A DNA stretch of 22,378 nucleotides from CAVYPR01 sp052145775 (GTDB lineage Bacteria; Actinomycetota; Acidimicrobiia; Acidimicrobiales; RAAP-2), in NCBI GenBank assembly GCA_052145775.1, contig JBKQNY010000191.1, forward strand, positions 1-22,378. Direction: 5' to 3'. The position numbers were made by a program, and so were the translations under genes. A model generated the notes under the pieces. It had not been told where the DNA came from. It did not search any database and worked only from the letters and a program-made list of their open reading frames with translations. Shown piece after piece: positions 6,307-14,114 of this stretch (within the stretch, counting starts at the first letter, position 1; each line of letters opens with the position of its first letter).

Positions 6307-7947
6307 CTACGACCGCTCGGGAGAGTGGTCGGCTGGGCGGTCTCCGTCGGATGCCAGGGCCTCCTCCGCGGCGGCGCGGGCCCACGGGTAGTCGGGCTTT
6401 CCACTCGGTGAGCGGACGATCTCGGTGGTGACCACGATGTCCTTCGGCACCTTGTAGCCGCTCAGCTGCTCGCGGCCGTGTCGGCGGACCGCCTCTGGGT
6501 CGAGATCACGTCCCGGCCTCGCCTGGACGAGGGCCACGACCCGCTCCCCGAACCGCTCGTCGGGCAGGCCGACCACCACGGCGTCGGCCACATCGGGGTG
6601 GCCCTTCAGCACGCCCTCCACCTCTTCGGGGAAGACCTTCTCCCCCCCGGTGTTGATCGACTGCGAGTCCCGACCGAGCACGGTGATGGTTCCGTCTGCC
6701 TCGACGGTGGCCAGGTCTCCGGGGAGTGACCATCGTCGACCCCGGTGCTCGACGAAGGTGGCCGCCGACTTGACCGGGTCGCCGAGGTAGCCCAACGGCA
6801 CGTGGCCGCCGCGGGCGAGGCGGCCGGTGGCGCCGGCGCCGGGGGGCACCGGCTCGAGGTCGTCGTCCAGCACGTCGGTGCACGGGTCCACCCCCAGCCG
6901 GGGCGGGCCGAATGGGTCGTCGGCTCGGGTCTCGCTGCCGATCTGACCGGTCTCTGAGGAACCGAAGAGGTCGGCCACGATCCGACCGGGAAGGAGGTCG
7001 GCGAGCTGTGCCTTGGTCGACGGCGAGAGCACCGCACCTCCCGATCCGACGGCCACGAGGGAGGAGAGGTCGTAGCGATCCGGCGCTTCCGCCAGCGCGT
7101 CGAGGAGTGGGCGGGCCATGGCGTCGCCCACTACCACGAGGGCGTTCACCTTTTCGGCGTCGACGAGCCTCCAGATCTCGGCCGGGTCGAAGACGCCTCC
7201 GGTGACCGTCACGATCGTGCCGCCGCCGAAGAAGATGGAGAACGCCAGCCAGTGCCCGGCGGCGTGCATGAACGGCGGGATGGCCAGGGCCGTGAGGCCT
7301 GGGTGGAGGACCCGGTCGCGCAGCTCGTCGGGGTCCGAGATGTGGTTGCCGAGGGAGAGCGGGTCGCCCCCGCCCATGGCGGCGAAGAAGATGTCCTCCT
7401 GCCGCCAGATGACCCCCTTGGGCATCCCCGTCGTGCCCCCCGTGTACACGCAGTAGAGGTCGTCCGCGCTCCGGGCGGGGAAGCCCCGTTCCGCTGACGA
7501 GGTCGCCAACGCCGCCTCGTACGGCTCGGCCGGACCGGGGGGGCCCGAGTCGTCGGCGACCTCGAGGACCACCTTTCGATCGGGCATGGCCTCGAGCGCT
7601 CCGGCCACCCGCTCGCCGAAGCGCCGGTGGTGGACGAGGCCGACCAGTGCCGCGTCGTGGTAGAGGTAGCGGAGCTCGCCGGGCAAGTAGCGGTAGTTGA
7701 TGTTGATGGGCACGGCGCGGATCTTGAAGCAGCCGAGCATGGACTCGATGTACTCGGTGCCGTTGACCATCTGCAGGCCGACCCGGTCGCCTGGTCTCAC
7801 GCCCGCTGCCGCGAGGTGATGGGCGAGGCGGTTGGCTCGCGCGTCGAGTTCCTCGTAGGTGAGGTGGCGCGAGCCCGAGACCATCGCAGTCTGCGAGCCG
7901 GCACAGTCGACCACCGCCTCGAAGAGATCGGCCAGATTGAACTCCAC
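6307..7947 (-). CDS. FadD-type acyl-CoA synthetase (AMP-forming)
   Basis: 546 aa from the GTG at 7947 (gcaggagcgagggg upstream). ANL-superfamily enzyme that would activate a carboxylic acid as acyl-AMP and then form the CoA thioester in the cytoplasm. The P-loop-like A3 motif YTGGTTGMPKG is at about 168-178, followed by VIWRQEDIFFAAMGGGDP. Further motifs are FGSSETGQIG, the hinge region GRDSQSINTGGEKVFPEE (431-437 = INTGGEK) and the C-terminal catalytic Lys517 in SPSGKPDY. The WRQEDIFF-MGGGDP stretch is typical of actinobacterial FadD19-like ligases that act on steroid side chains or branched and long-chain acids; this substrate is inference only. The open frame continues upstream of 7947, but the homology starts at VEFNLADLFEAV. 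The gene diverges from an alpha/beta hydrolase and wax-ester-synthase pair and leads the RCC1 lipoprotein. Confidence 0.9.
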   Translation of the reverse strand: MEFNLADLFEAVVDCAGSQTAMVSGSRHLTYEELDARANRLAHHLAAAGVRPGDRVGLQMVNGTEYIESMLGCFKIRAVPININYRYLPGELRYLYHDAALVGLVHHRRFGERVAGALEAMPDRKVVLEVADDSGPPGPAEPYEAALATSSAERGFPARSADDLYCVYTGGTTGMPKGVIWRQEDIFFAAMGGGDPLSLGNHISDPDELRDRVLHPGLTALAIPPFMHAAGHWLAFSIFFGGGTIVTVTGGVFDPAEIWRLVDAEKVNALVVVGDAMARPLLDALAEAPDRYDLSSLVAVGSGGAVLSPSTKAQLADLLPGRIVADLFGSSETGQIGSETRADDPFGPPRLGVDPCTDVLDDDLEPVPPGAGATGRLARGGHVPLGYLGDPVKSAATFVEHRGRRWSLPGDLATVEADGTITVLGRDSQSINTGGEKVFPEEVEGVLKGHPDVADAVVVGLPDERFGERVVALVQARPGRDLDPEAVRRHGREQLSGYKVPKDIVVTTEIVRSPSGKPDYPWARAAAEEALASDGDRPADHSPERS

Positions 7948-8052
7948 CGGACCCCTCGCTCCTGCAATCGGCGTTACGGCGCCGCGTTTGGCGGCAGGGC
8001 TGAATGTAGTATCCCTGGCGGCGGTCGTGCGGCCGTCCGTGGGGGAGGGATC
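7948..8052. promoter_or_regulatory. Divergent promoter region, fadD-like / hydrolase
   Basis: This 105-bp gap must hold the starts of both operons. On plus, tagtat (within about 8004-8012) is a possible -10 element, without a convincing -35 at the usual distance. The plus-strand RBS gggagg is at 8043-8048. No clear operator palindrome was identified. Confidence 0.4.
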
Positions 8053-9381
8053 GTGGAGAAGAGTGGCCGCGTTGCGGATGCCACCGACGGCGGGGATGCC
8101 GCCGGCGGGAGCCTTCCGTCCTCCGCCCTCGCCCCGGGCCCGTCGCTCCTGGACCGCCTCACCGCTCCGGTGCGCCTGGCCACCGGGTTCTTCAGCCAAC
8201 GGGCGGTGACCAGGGCGGCACGAGCCGTGCCCCGCACGGTGCACTTCGTCACCGGCGCGCTGCTCCACGGCGAAGTGGCGGACTCGGTTCCGGCCCCCAG
8301 GGTCTCGCTGGGGCTGGCGGCGCAGGTGGCCGTGGACGAGGTCCTCGTGGCCGTGGCCATGGCACCAAGGCGGCTCCCGACTCATGACGACTTCCACCGG
8401 GTTTCGGTTGAACTGGCCGAAGCCGACGCGATGTACGGCCCCCGCGGCTGGATCGACGATCCCGCCACCTACCACCGGACCCCTCCTCCCCTGACCGAGT
8501 CCGAGGTCACCTCCAGCCGTGGCTGGGCCATGGGTCTCGGTTACCGGCGCCTCCACTGGGACAGCGGCTTTGCCCCGCACCCCGGAGAGCCCGGCGAGGA
8601 GCGGTGGATGGCCTTCGAGGCGAACCGCACCGCCTCGGCGGTGGTGGTGAGCCATGACGACGGCCCGCGGCCGTGGGTGATCGCCGTGCACGGGTTCTGC
8701 ATGGGGTTCCCGTTCATGGACTTCCAGGGTCTGAACGTGGCCCGGATGCACCGCGCGGTCGGGATGAACGTCGCCGTGGCCACGCTGCCCCTGCACGGAT
8801 CGCGTCGGTCGACCTTCATCAGCGGGGAGCCGTTCTTGTCCTTCGAGCTCATGAACGCGGTGCACGGCCTGACCCAGACCGCCTGGGACATTCGTCGGCT
8901 CATCCACTGGGTCGCCGAGCAGGGGGCGACCTCCATCACGCTCTACGGCGTCTCCCTCGGCGCCTACGCCGCCGCGCTCCTGGCCGGCCTGGACGACCGC
9001 TTCGACGCGGTGGTGGCCGGCGTCCCGGTCTCGGACTTCCCGGGGCTGTTCCACCACCACAGCCCCCAGCACGTCCGGGCCCAGGCCATCGAGCACGAGG
9101 TCATGGGCACTGCCGCAGAGAACGTCTTCCGGGTGGTGTCGCCCTTCAGCTTCGAACCCAAGGTGTCCCAACAGCGGCGGTACATCTTCGCCGGCTATGG
9201 CGACCGCCTGGCCCTGCCCGAGCAGGCGCAGCAGCTATGGGAGCACTGGGACCGGCCGCGCATCTCCTGGTACTCGGGGAACCATGTCGGCTACCTGTGG
9301 TCGAGGAAGGTCTCGAACTTCCTGGCCGACTCTCTTACCGACATCGCCACGTCGGACGCAGCACTCTCCTGCCGGGGCTGA
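8053..9381 (+). CDS. Alpha/beta hydrolase, probable esterase or lipase
   Basis: 442 aa from the GTG at 8053 with gggagg a few bases upstream. The alpha/beta-hydrolase core occupies about residues 205-430: VHGFCMG (His213-Gly214, oxyanion region), the nucleophile elbow GVSLG with Ser301, the acid in YGDRLALP (Asp384) and the His in GNHVGY (His411), giving a plausible catalytic triad. The roughly 200 residues before the core are unusual in length and begin with a low-complexity Ala/Gly/Pro stretch. No signal peptide is evident. It ends 2 bases before a WS/DGAT acyltransferase, so co-translation is likely, and it diverges from an acyl-CoA ligase. Inference: it works on lipid esters related to the neighbouring acyltransferase. 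The exact substrate cannot be read from the sequence. Confidence 0.85.
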   Translation: MEKSGRVADATDGGDAAGGSLPSSALAPGPSLLDRLTAPVRLATGFFSQRAVTRAARAVPRTVHFVTGALLHGEVADSVPAPRVSLGLAAQVAVDEVLVAVAMAPRRLPTHDDFHRVSVELAEADAMYGPRGWIDDPATYHRTPPPLTESEVTSSRGWAMGLGYRRLHWDSGFAPHPGEPGEERWMAFEANRTASAVVVSHDDGPRPWVIAVHGFCMGFPFMDFQGLNVARMHRAVGMNVAVATLPLHGSRRSTFISGEPFLSFELMNAVHGLTQTAWDIRRLIHWVAEQGATSITLYGVSLGAYAAALLAGLDDRFDAVVAGVPVSDFPGLFHHHSPQHVRAQAIEHEVMGTAAENVFRVVSPFSFEPKVSQQRRYIFAGYGDRLALPEQAQQLWEHWDRPRISWYSGNHVGYLWSRKVSNFLADSLTDIATSDAALSCRG

Positions 9382-9383
9382 CC

Positions 9384-10799
9384 GTGGAGACGATGACCGG
9401 GTTGGACGCCAAGTTCCTCTACTCGGAGACCCCCACCGCGCACATGCACACGGTCAAGGTGGCCGTGGCCGACCTCTCGGACATCGAGGGTGGCTTCACC
9501 TTCGAGGAGTTCGTCGAGGTCCTCGGGGTCCAGCTCGACCACCTCCCCCCGTTCCGGCGCCGGGCGGTGCCGGTCCCCGGCCGGTTGGGCCACCCTGTGT
9601 GGGTGGAGGACCCTGACTTCGAGATCCGCCGCCATGTGGCGCGGATGGTGCTCCCGGCCCCGGGCGACAGGGCCCAGCTGGCGGCCGTGGTGGGGGAGTT
9701 CGCCAGCCTCCCGCTCAAGCGCGACCGGCCCCTGTGGGAGCTGCTGTTCGTCGAGGGGCTGGCCGAGGGCCGCATGGCGGTGGTGGTCAAGCTCCACCAC
9801 GCTGTGGCCGACGGCACGGCGGTGGTGGCTCTCCTGCACAGCGTGGTCCGGGGGATGAGCGACGAGCCGCCAGACGAGCATGAGGAGGATCCGTGGCGGC
9901 CCGAGCCCATCCCCGACCGCCGCCAACTCCTGAAGATGGCCTACCGGGACCACGTCACCCGGTGGAAGGGGATGCCGCGCCTCGTGGGACGTTCGGTGCG
10001 CGGGGCGAAGGCCTCGGAGCTGCGCCGCCGAAGCTTCCCCGTCCGCCCGCCCCTGCCCCTCCACCGCGTCCCGAGGACCTCGCTGAACGTCTCGCTCACA
10101 GCCGAGCGGACGTTCGCCATGACCACACTGCCAATGGAGGACCTCAAGGCCATCCGGCGCGCCGCCGGCACGACCTTGAACGACGTCTACCTGGCCGTGT
10201 GCGCCGGGGCCATCCGGCGCTACCTCGAGGGTCGCGGCGAGCTGCCGTCGCGCTCGCTGTTGGCCAGCGTCCCGGTCTCCACCGACCCCAATGTGGCCCG
10301 AGTGCAGGGAAACCGCGTCGACAACCTCTACGTGAGCATCGGCACCGACCTGGCGGACCCCGCCGAGCGGCTCGCGCACATCAACACGGTGACCAAGGCG
10401 GCCAAGGAGGTGCGCAGCGTCCTCGGCCACGAGCTCTTCGAACAGCGGGCCGACGTCGTCCCCCCCCACCTCTACGGCGCCCTCATCAGCGCGTGGACGC
10501 ACAGCCACGCCGCCAACCGGCTACCCCCACCGCTCAACGCCGTGCTGTCCAACGTGGCCGGGCCGCGCGAGCGGATCTTCTTCGGCCCGATCCAGCTCGA
10601 GTCCCTCTACTCGGTGGGGCCCATCCTCGAGGGGATCGGCCTCAACATCACCGCCTGGAGCTACGTGGACGACCTCGGCGTCTCCGTGCTCGGCTGCCCG
10701 GCCAGCCTCCCCGACCCCTGGCAGATCGTCGACGAGCTGCACGCCGCCCTCGACGAGCTGAGAGTGGCGGCCGGTCCCTCCGCCCTGGTCGGTCGGTGA
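9384..10799 (+). CDS. WS/DGAT family wax ester synthase / diacylglycerol acyltransferase
   Basis: 471 aa, typical length for the bifunctional WS/DGAT (Tgs) family, which transfers acyl groups from acyl-CoA to fatty alcohols or diacylglycerol at the inner membrane face. The catalytic motif HHAVADG is at 138-144, with His139 as expected general base. Other family blocks are the N-terminal TGLDAKFLYSETPTAHMHT, PLWELLFVEGL, the central TLNDVYLAVCAGAIRRYL and the C-terminal SNVAGPRERIFFGP (DUF1298 region). I chose the GTG at 9384, 2 bases after the hydrolase stop, because family members often start ME-MSGLDA; the ATG at 9393 is the alternative and would lose three residues. The gene forms a two-gene unit with the hydrolase and converges on a PlsC-like acyltransferase. 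It suggests storage of wax esters or triacylglycerol, common in actinobacteria. Confidence 0.92.
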   Translation: METMTGLDAKFLYSETPTAHMHTVKVAVADLSDIEGGFTFEEFVEVLGVQLDHLPPFRRRAVPVPGRLGHPVWVEDPDFEIRRHVARMVLPAPGDRAQLAAVVGEFASLPLKRDRPLWELLFVEGLAEGRMAVVVKLHHAVADGTAVVALLHSVVRGMSDEPPDEHEEDPWRPEPIPDRRQLLKMAYRDHVTRWKGMPRLVGRSVRGAKASELRRRSFPVRPPLPLHRVPRTSLNVSLTAERTFAMTTLPMEDLKAIRRAAGTTLNDVYLAVCAGAIRRYLEGRGELPSRSLLASVPVSTDPNVARVQGNRVDNLYVSIGTDLADPAERLAHINTVTKAAKEVRSVLGHELFEQRADVVPPHLYGALISAWTHSHAANRLPPPLNAVLSNVAGPRERIFFGPIQLESLYSVGPILEGIGLNITAWSYVDDLGVSVLGCPASLPDPWQIVDELHAALDELRVAAGPSALVGR

Positions 10800-10817
10800 G
10801 CCTCCTTGGATGACGGC

Positions 10818-10829
10818 CGGGGATCCCCG
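10818..10829. terminator. Perfect 12-bp palindrome between convergent genes
   Basis: cggggatccccg lies in the 41-bp gap between the WS/DGAT and acyltransferase stops. It is the only symmetrical element there. It could fold in either transcript, but the loop is short and there is no U-tract, so a terminator role is tentative. Confidence 0.3.
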
Positions 10830-10840
10830 TCCCCGCGCCG

Positions 10841-11668
10841 CTATCCGATGACCGGGTAGTGGCGCTCGGCGGCCAGCCGGTCCAGGGTGGCCTGCATGGT
10901 GTCGATGAGCTCCTGGTAGCAGCGGCCGACGATCTCGTCGTCGTCGGCCGCCTCGGGCCCGTACACCGACGGCCAGTCGATGGGCTCGCCCAGTTCGACG
11001 GTGATCTTGGCGGGGAGCGGCAGGGTCGGGATGCCGCCGGGCACCACGCCCCAGGGCGGTCCGAGGACGAGCGGCATGACCTTGATGCGGAAGAGGCGGT
11101 CGATCCCCAGGGTCCGGGCCAGCCGCTCCCCCCGGGCCAGGACGACCACCGTCTCGTGGGCGCCGATCGACACCGCCGGGACGACCGGCACACCGGTCCG
11201 CAGGGCCAGACGGATGAATCCGAGGCGGCCGTTGAAGTCGATGTGGTTGCGGTCCCGCCACGGCCGGAAGACGTCGAAGTCGCCCCCAGGGAAGTCGATC
11301 AGCACGCCGCCGCCGCGCAGGATCCCCTCGGCCGTCTCACGGTCGGCCTCCACCGCACCGCCGCGTCCCAACACGGTGGCGACCCCCGGCGTCCCCATCA
11401 CAAACGAGTGGAAGAGGGCATAGACCGGCTCGTCTTCACCGCGCTCGCGCCACCAGGCGGTGAGCAGGACGGGGAGGTCGGGCGGCGTCTGCCCGCCGGA
11501 GTGGTTGCCGACCACCAGGAAGGGTCCGCGGTCCGGCAGCCGATCGAAGCCCCGGACTTCGGGGCGGAACCACGACGCGTAGAGCTCGAGGACCGGGCGG
11601 ACCGCACGGAGGAACCCCGGGTCGCGCCGCCGCCCCGCCAGATGCTGTGTGACCTGCCACGTCTCCAC
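10841..11668 (-). CDS. Lysophospholipid/MGAT-like acyltransferase (PlsC superfamily)
   Basis: 275 aa from the GTG at 11668; a GTG at 11683 would add five residues and neither has a strong RBS. The acceptor-site motif is NHSGGQTPPD (His56, Asp64), the NHSGG variant found in monoacylglycerol-acyltransferase-like LPLATs rather than the plain HxxxxD of classic PlsC. A second block FPGGDFDVFRPW corresponds to the substrate-binding (E/G)G motif, and PVVPAVSIGAHET and GEPIDW are further family blocks. The enzyme would transfer an acyl chain to a lysophospholipid or acylglycerol at the membrane. Its position facing a WS/DGAT gene is consistent with a neutral-lipid or phospholipid role, which is inference from context. 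It is transcribed alone, divergently from iolB. Confidence 0.85.
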   Translation of the reverse strand: METWQVTQHLAGRRRDPGFLRAVRPVLELYASWFRPEVRGFDRLPDRGPFLVVGNHSGGQTPPDLPVLLTAWWRERGEDEPVYALFHSFVMGTPGVATVLGRGGAVEADRETAEGILRGGGVLIDFPGGDFDVFRPWRDRNHIDFNGRLGFIRLALRTGVPVVPAVSIGAHETVVVLARGERLARTLGIDRLFRIKVMPLVLGPPWGVVPGGIPTLPLPAKITVELGEPIDWPSVYGPEAADDDEIVGRCYQELIDTMQATLDRLAAERHYPVIG

Positions 11669-11811
11669 CCCGACACTATGCACCTTGGCCCGGCCGGCCG
11701 CCGGGGGTCCTGCCACCCGGCCGTTGCCGTCGCGGGCCGGGGCGTGGCGCCCCTCGACGGCCGGGCTACCGTCTCCGGCGTGAGCACACGTCCCTCGGAC
11801 CCGGCACGACC
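11669..11811. promoter_or_regulatory. Divergent intergenic region, acyltransferase / iolB
   Basis: 143 bp. No convincing promoter hexamers could be fixed. On plus, a GTG at 11780 opens an 11-codon frame whose TGA (11813-11815) overlaps the iolB GTG. This could be a coupled leader or chance, and no good RBS precedes it. Confidence 0.3.
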
Positions 11812-12705
11812 GTGACCGGCGCCCGCCTGCACTGGCCGGCGGGGTCGCTCCGCAGCGGCGGGTACGCCGTGGAGCTCTCGCCCGAGCGCGCCGGGTGGAC
11901 CTACTGCGGCCTTCGGGTCGCCGAGCTCCCACCGGGAGGACGGCTGGACCTGTCGACGGGCGGCGAGGAGATGGCCGTCCTCCCCTTGTCGGGCTCGCTC
12001 GAGATCGCGGTGGAGGGTCGGGTGCTCGAACTGGAGGGGCGCACGGGCGTGTTTACCAAGGTCACCGACTGGGCCTACCTGCCCATCGCCACCGAGGCCA
12101 CGCTGCGGACGCCCGGAGGTTGCCGGGTGGCCCTCCCCTCGTCGCGGGCGACTCGGCGCCTTGCGGCGGTGAGGGTCGCCGCCGAGGACGTCCCGGTGGA
12201 GGTGCGCGGCGCGGGCCCGTCCACCCGACAGGTCACGAACTTCATGTCTCCTGCATCGTTCGGGGGAGCGGACCGCCTCATGTGCGTGGAGGTGCTGACG
12301 CCGGAGGGCAACTGGTCCTCATGGCCGCCGCACAAGCACGACGACTCGCCGGAGTGCCCGGTGGAGCTCGAGGAGATCTACTACTTCGGCATCGGCGAAG
12401 GCGGGGGGACCGGCCGCGCCGGGTTCGCCGTGCACCGCACCTACACAGCCGTCGGGCCCATCGACGAGTGCGCGGTGGTGGGGGACGGGGACGTCTTCTG
12501 CGTGCCCCGCGGCTACCACGGCCCCTCGATGGCCGGCCCGGGCTACCCGCTCTACTACTTGAACGTCCTGGCCGGCCCGGGGGACGAGCGCACCATGACC
12601 TTCTGCGACGACCCCGACCACGCCTGGATCCGCGGGAGCTGGGCGGGCATGGCCCAGGACCCCCGCTGCCCCCTCACCGGCGCCGGGGGTCCCGTCAAAG
12701 GCTGA
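11812..12705 (+). CDS. iolB: 5-deoxy-glucuronate isomerase (IolB)
   Basis: 297 aa, normal length for IolB (KduI/IolB cupin family), which converts 5-deoxy-D-glucuronate to 5-dehydro-2-deoxy-D-gluconate in myo-inositol catabolism. Two cupin halves are visible. The metal-site residues are in SSWPPHKHD (His174, His176), VELEEIYYF (Glu187/188) and RGYHGP (His236). Other family stretches are ATRRLA and YYLNVLAGP. The GTG at 11812 is the only reasonable start near the homology boundary, with a weak RBS. No other iol gene (iolC, D, E, G, A) is in the window, so the gene is an orphan here; the remaining pathway may lie elsewhere. It ends towards the membrane-protein pair on the other strand. Confidence 0.9.
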   Translation: MTGARLHWPAGSLRSGGYAVELSPERAGWTYCGLRVAELPPGGRLDLSTGGEEMAVLPLSGSLEIAVEGRVLELEGRTGVFTKVTDWAYLPIATEATLRTPGGCRVALPSSRATRRLAAVRVAAEDVPVEVRGAGPSTRQVTNFMSPASFGGADRLMCVEVLTPEGNWSSWPPHKHDDSPECPVELEEIYYFGIGEGGGTGRAGFAVHRTYTAVGPIDECAVVGDGDVFCVPRGYHGPSMAGPGYPLYYLNVLAGPGDERTMTFCDDPDHAWIRGSWAGMAQDPRCPLTGAGGPVKG

Positions 12706-12729
12706 CGGCGCGGCCCATCGGCGAACCTC

Positions 12730-12743
12730 CCCTCACAAGAGGG
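12730..12743. terminator. Candidate hairpin downstream of iolB
   Basis: ccctc (12730-12734), loop acaa, gaggg (12739-12743), 24 bases after the iolB stop in the convergent gap 12706-12841. The stem is short and lacks a U-tract, so confidence is low. The rest of the gap shows no gene. Confidence 0.35.
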
Positions 12744-12841
12744 ACCGGACTGCGGCGCCGGCGTCCCGCGTGGTGCAACGACGGCTTTGCGGGGTCCGGC
12801 CGCAGCTGGGCCGCGTGCCGTGGGAGCCGGGCGCGCTCCGA

Positions 12842-13084
12842 TCAGGATTCGGTGTCCGGCGGCGCGGCACGAGGCGCGCGGCGGCGGCCCCGGAACACGG
12901 AGCCAACGAGCACGACGATCACCGCCACGGGTAGCACCACGACGGCAGCCACCCGCTGATGGCGCAGGAGGACGGCGACGACGACGACGGCCACCACGGC
13001 GACGAAGAGCTCGGGGGTGTCGCCGATGAGGAACTCCCACCCGAACCGTCCGAAGGCGGCCACGCCACGCCGCACCCGGCTCAC
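12842..13084 (-). CDS. Small membrane protein, unknown function
   Basis: 80 aa from the GTG at 13084. The GTG overlaps the stop of the upstream membrane-protein gene by 4 bases (GTGA), so the two are translationally coupled. Residues about 26-41 (LFVAVVAVVVVAVLLR) and 46-64 (AAVVVLPVAVIVVLVGSVF) form two hydrophobic helices separated by RHQR. The tail is Arg-rich (FRGRRRAPR) and probably cytoplasmic. No family is recognised. Coupling suggests it is a partner of the preceding seven-helix protein. Confidence 0.65.
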   Translation of the reverse strand: MSRVRRGVAAFGRFGWEFLIGDTPELFVAVVAVVVVAVLLRHQRVAAVVVLPVAVIVVLVGSVFRGRRRAPRAAPPDTES

Positions 13085-13926
13085 GGTTCCGCCGTCTCGG
13101 GGTGCCCGCGGCCGGCCGACGGCGCCGGGTCGCCGGGCACGGGTCCGCCCCCCTCTGCGGCGGCAACCGTCGGATCTGGGGTGAGGGTCCGCATCCAGGC
13201 GACGGTGGCCGCGGTGACCACCGCGAAGATCCCCACCAACACCACGATGGCCAGGTCGCTACCCGGCCAGTGCACCCCCGCGCCCTCGCCGATCCAGAAG
13301 AGGCCGAAGCTGGTCAGCATGATGCCGACCGCGATCTTGAGCGTGTTCTCGGGAACGGCGGAAAGCTGGCGGGCCACCACCACGCCGACCACCGTCACGA
13401 GCACCACCGCGGCCGCGGCCGCGCCGGCCGCCCACCCCAGCCGGTGCTGGCTCGCTCCCAGGCTGATCACGATCAGCACCACCTCGACCCCCTCGAGGAA
13501 CGTCCCCTTGAAGGCGACGGCGAAGGCCAGGCCGTCGCGCCCCTTGGCGCGGCGCCGCGGCGCACCGGCTTCGTCGGCGGCGCGCAGCTCGGCGGCCGTC
13601 TCGGCGTAGATGGCGTCTTCGTCATGCTTCGCTTTGTGGCCGCTGGCCCGCAGGATCGCCTTGCGCAGCCATGAGAGGCCGAGGACCAGCAGCAGGGCAC
13701 CGACAACCACCCGCAGCGTGTCGATCGGGACGTAGTGCACCAGCGGGACACCGACCAGTGCCACCAGGGCGGCCAGGAGCACGACGGCGCTGAGCGCCCC
13801 CTCGAGAGCCGAGCGCCAGCTGCGGGTGGAGCCGGCGGCGACCACGATGGTGAGCGCCTCGACGGCCTCGACGGTGGCGGCGGCGAAGACCGCCAGCAGC
13901 AGGACCGTCGTCGACGAGGTGCTCAC
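13081..13926 (-). CDS. Seven-helix membrane protein, COG4280-like, with two E-x-x-E helices
   Basis: 281 aa from the GTG at 13926 (VSTSSTTVLLL); a GTG at 13953 would add nine residues. About seven hydrophobic helices are visible. The first (FAAATVEAVEALTIVVAAG) and fourth (FKGTFLEGVEVVLIVISLG) each carry an E-x-x-E pair, giving a two-fold pseudo-repeat like the REGLE motifs of FTR1-type iron permeases. Between them is a charged cytoplasmic loop (KAKHDEDAIYAETAAELRAADE). The C-terminal tail is Pro/Gly/Ala-rich. I recall uncharacterised COG4280 proteins with this layout. Metal-ion transport is a hypothesis from the acidic helix pairs only. The gene leads a two-gene operon with the small membrane protein. 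Confidence 0.7.
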   Translation of the reverse strand: MSTSSTTVLLLAVFAAATVEAVEALTIVVAAGSTRSWRSALEGALSAVVLLAALVALVGVPLVHYVPIDTLRVVVGALLLVLGLSWLRKAILRASGHKAKHDEDAIYAETAAELRAADEAGAPRRRAKGRDGLAFAVAFKGTFLEGVEVVLIVISLGASQHRLGWAAGAAAAAVVLVTVVGVVVARQLSAVPENTLKIAVGIMLTSFGLFWIGEGAGVHWPGSDLAIVVLVGIFAVVTAATVAWMRTLTPDPTVAAAEGGGPVPGDPAPSAGRGHPETAEP

Positions 13927-14034
13927 CGCACCCGCCGTCCCGGCTTGGAGCACCGAGCCCGGCCGTCACCCATGGCCGGGCCGCCCCTTTCCCTCGTGCC
14001 TGCGCCGGGTGTCTCCACCCCCCTATGGTTCCAC

Positions 14035-14052
14035 CCCCCGGTGTGCCGGGGG
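14035..14052. terminator. Strong GC hairpin after the SDR operon
   Basis: cccccgg (14035-14041), loop tgtg, ccggggg (14046-14052), a perfect 7-bp stem. It lies 63 bases downstream of the minus-strand SDR stop at 14115 and upstream of the next minus-strand gene (13926). It fits an operon end, though no U-tract follows on either strand. Confidence 0.5.
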
Positions 14053-14114
14053 AACGGCGGGACGGCCCGGTGCCGGCGGCCTCCTCGGGGCCCGGAGGCC
14101 GCGGCCGAGGGAGC

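Noticed and set aside
7948..9171. Upstream extension of the acyl-CoA ligase frame
   Set aside because: The frame is open to 9171, but residues before VEFNLADLFEAV are GC-rich noise lying antisense to the hydrolase. The GTG at 7947 has a good RBS.
9291..10508. 405-codon open frame on minus under the WS/DGAT gene
   Set aside because: Low-complexity Arg/His/Gly/Pro translation without motifs. The plus strand has the HHAVADG enzyme.
11780..11815. 11-codon frame overlapping the iolB start
   Set aside because: It shares the GTGA-type overlap but lacks a Shine-Dalgarno sequence and sits in a GC-rich region where such short frames are common.
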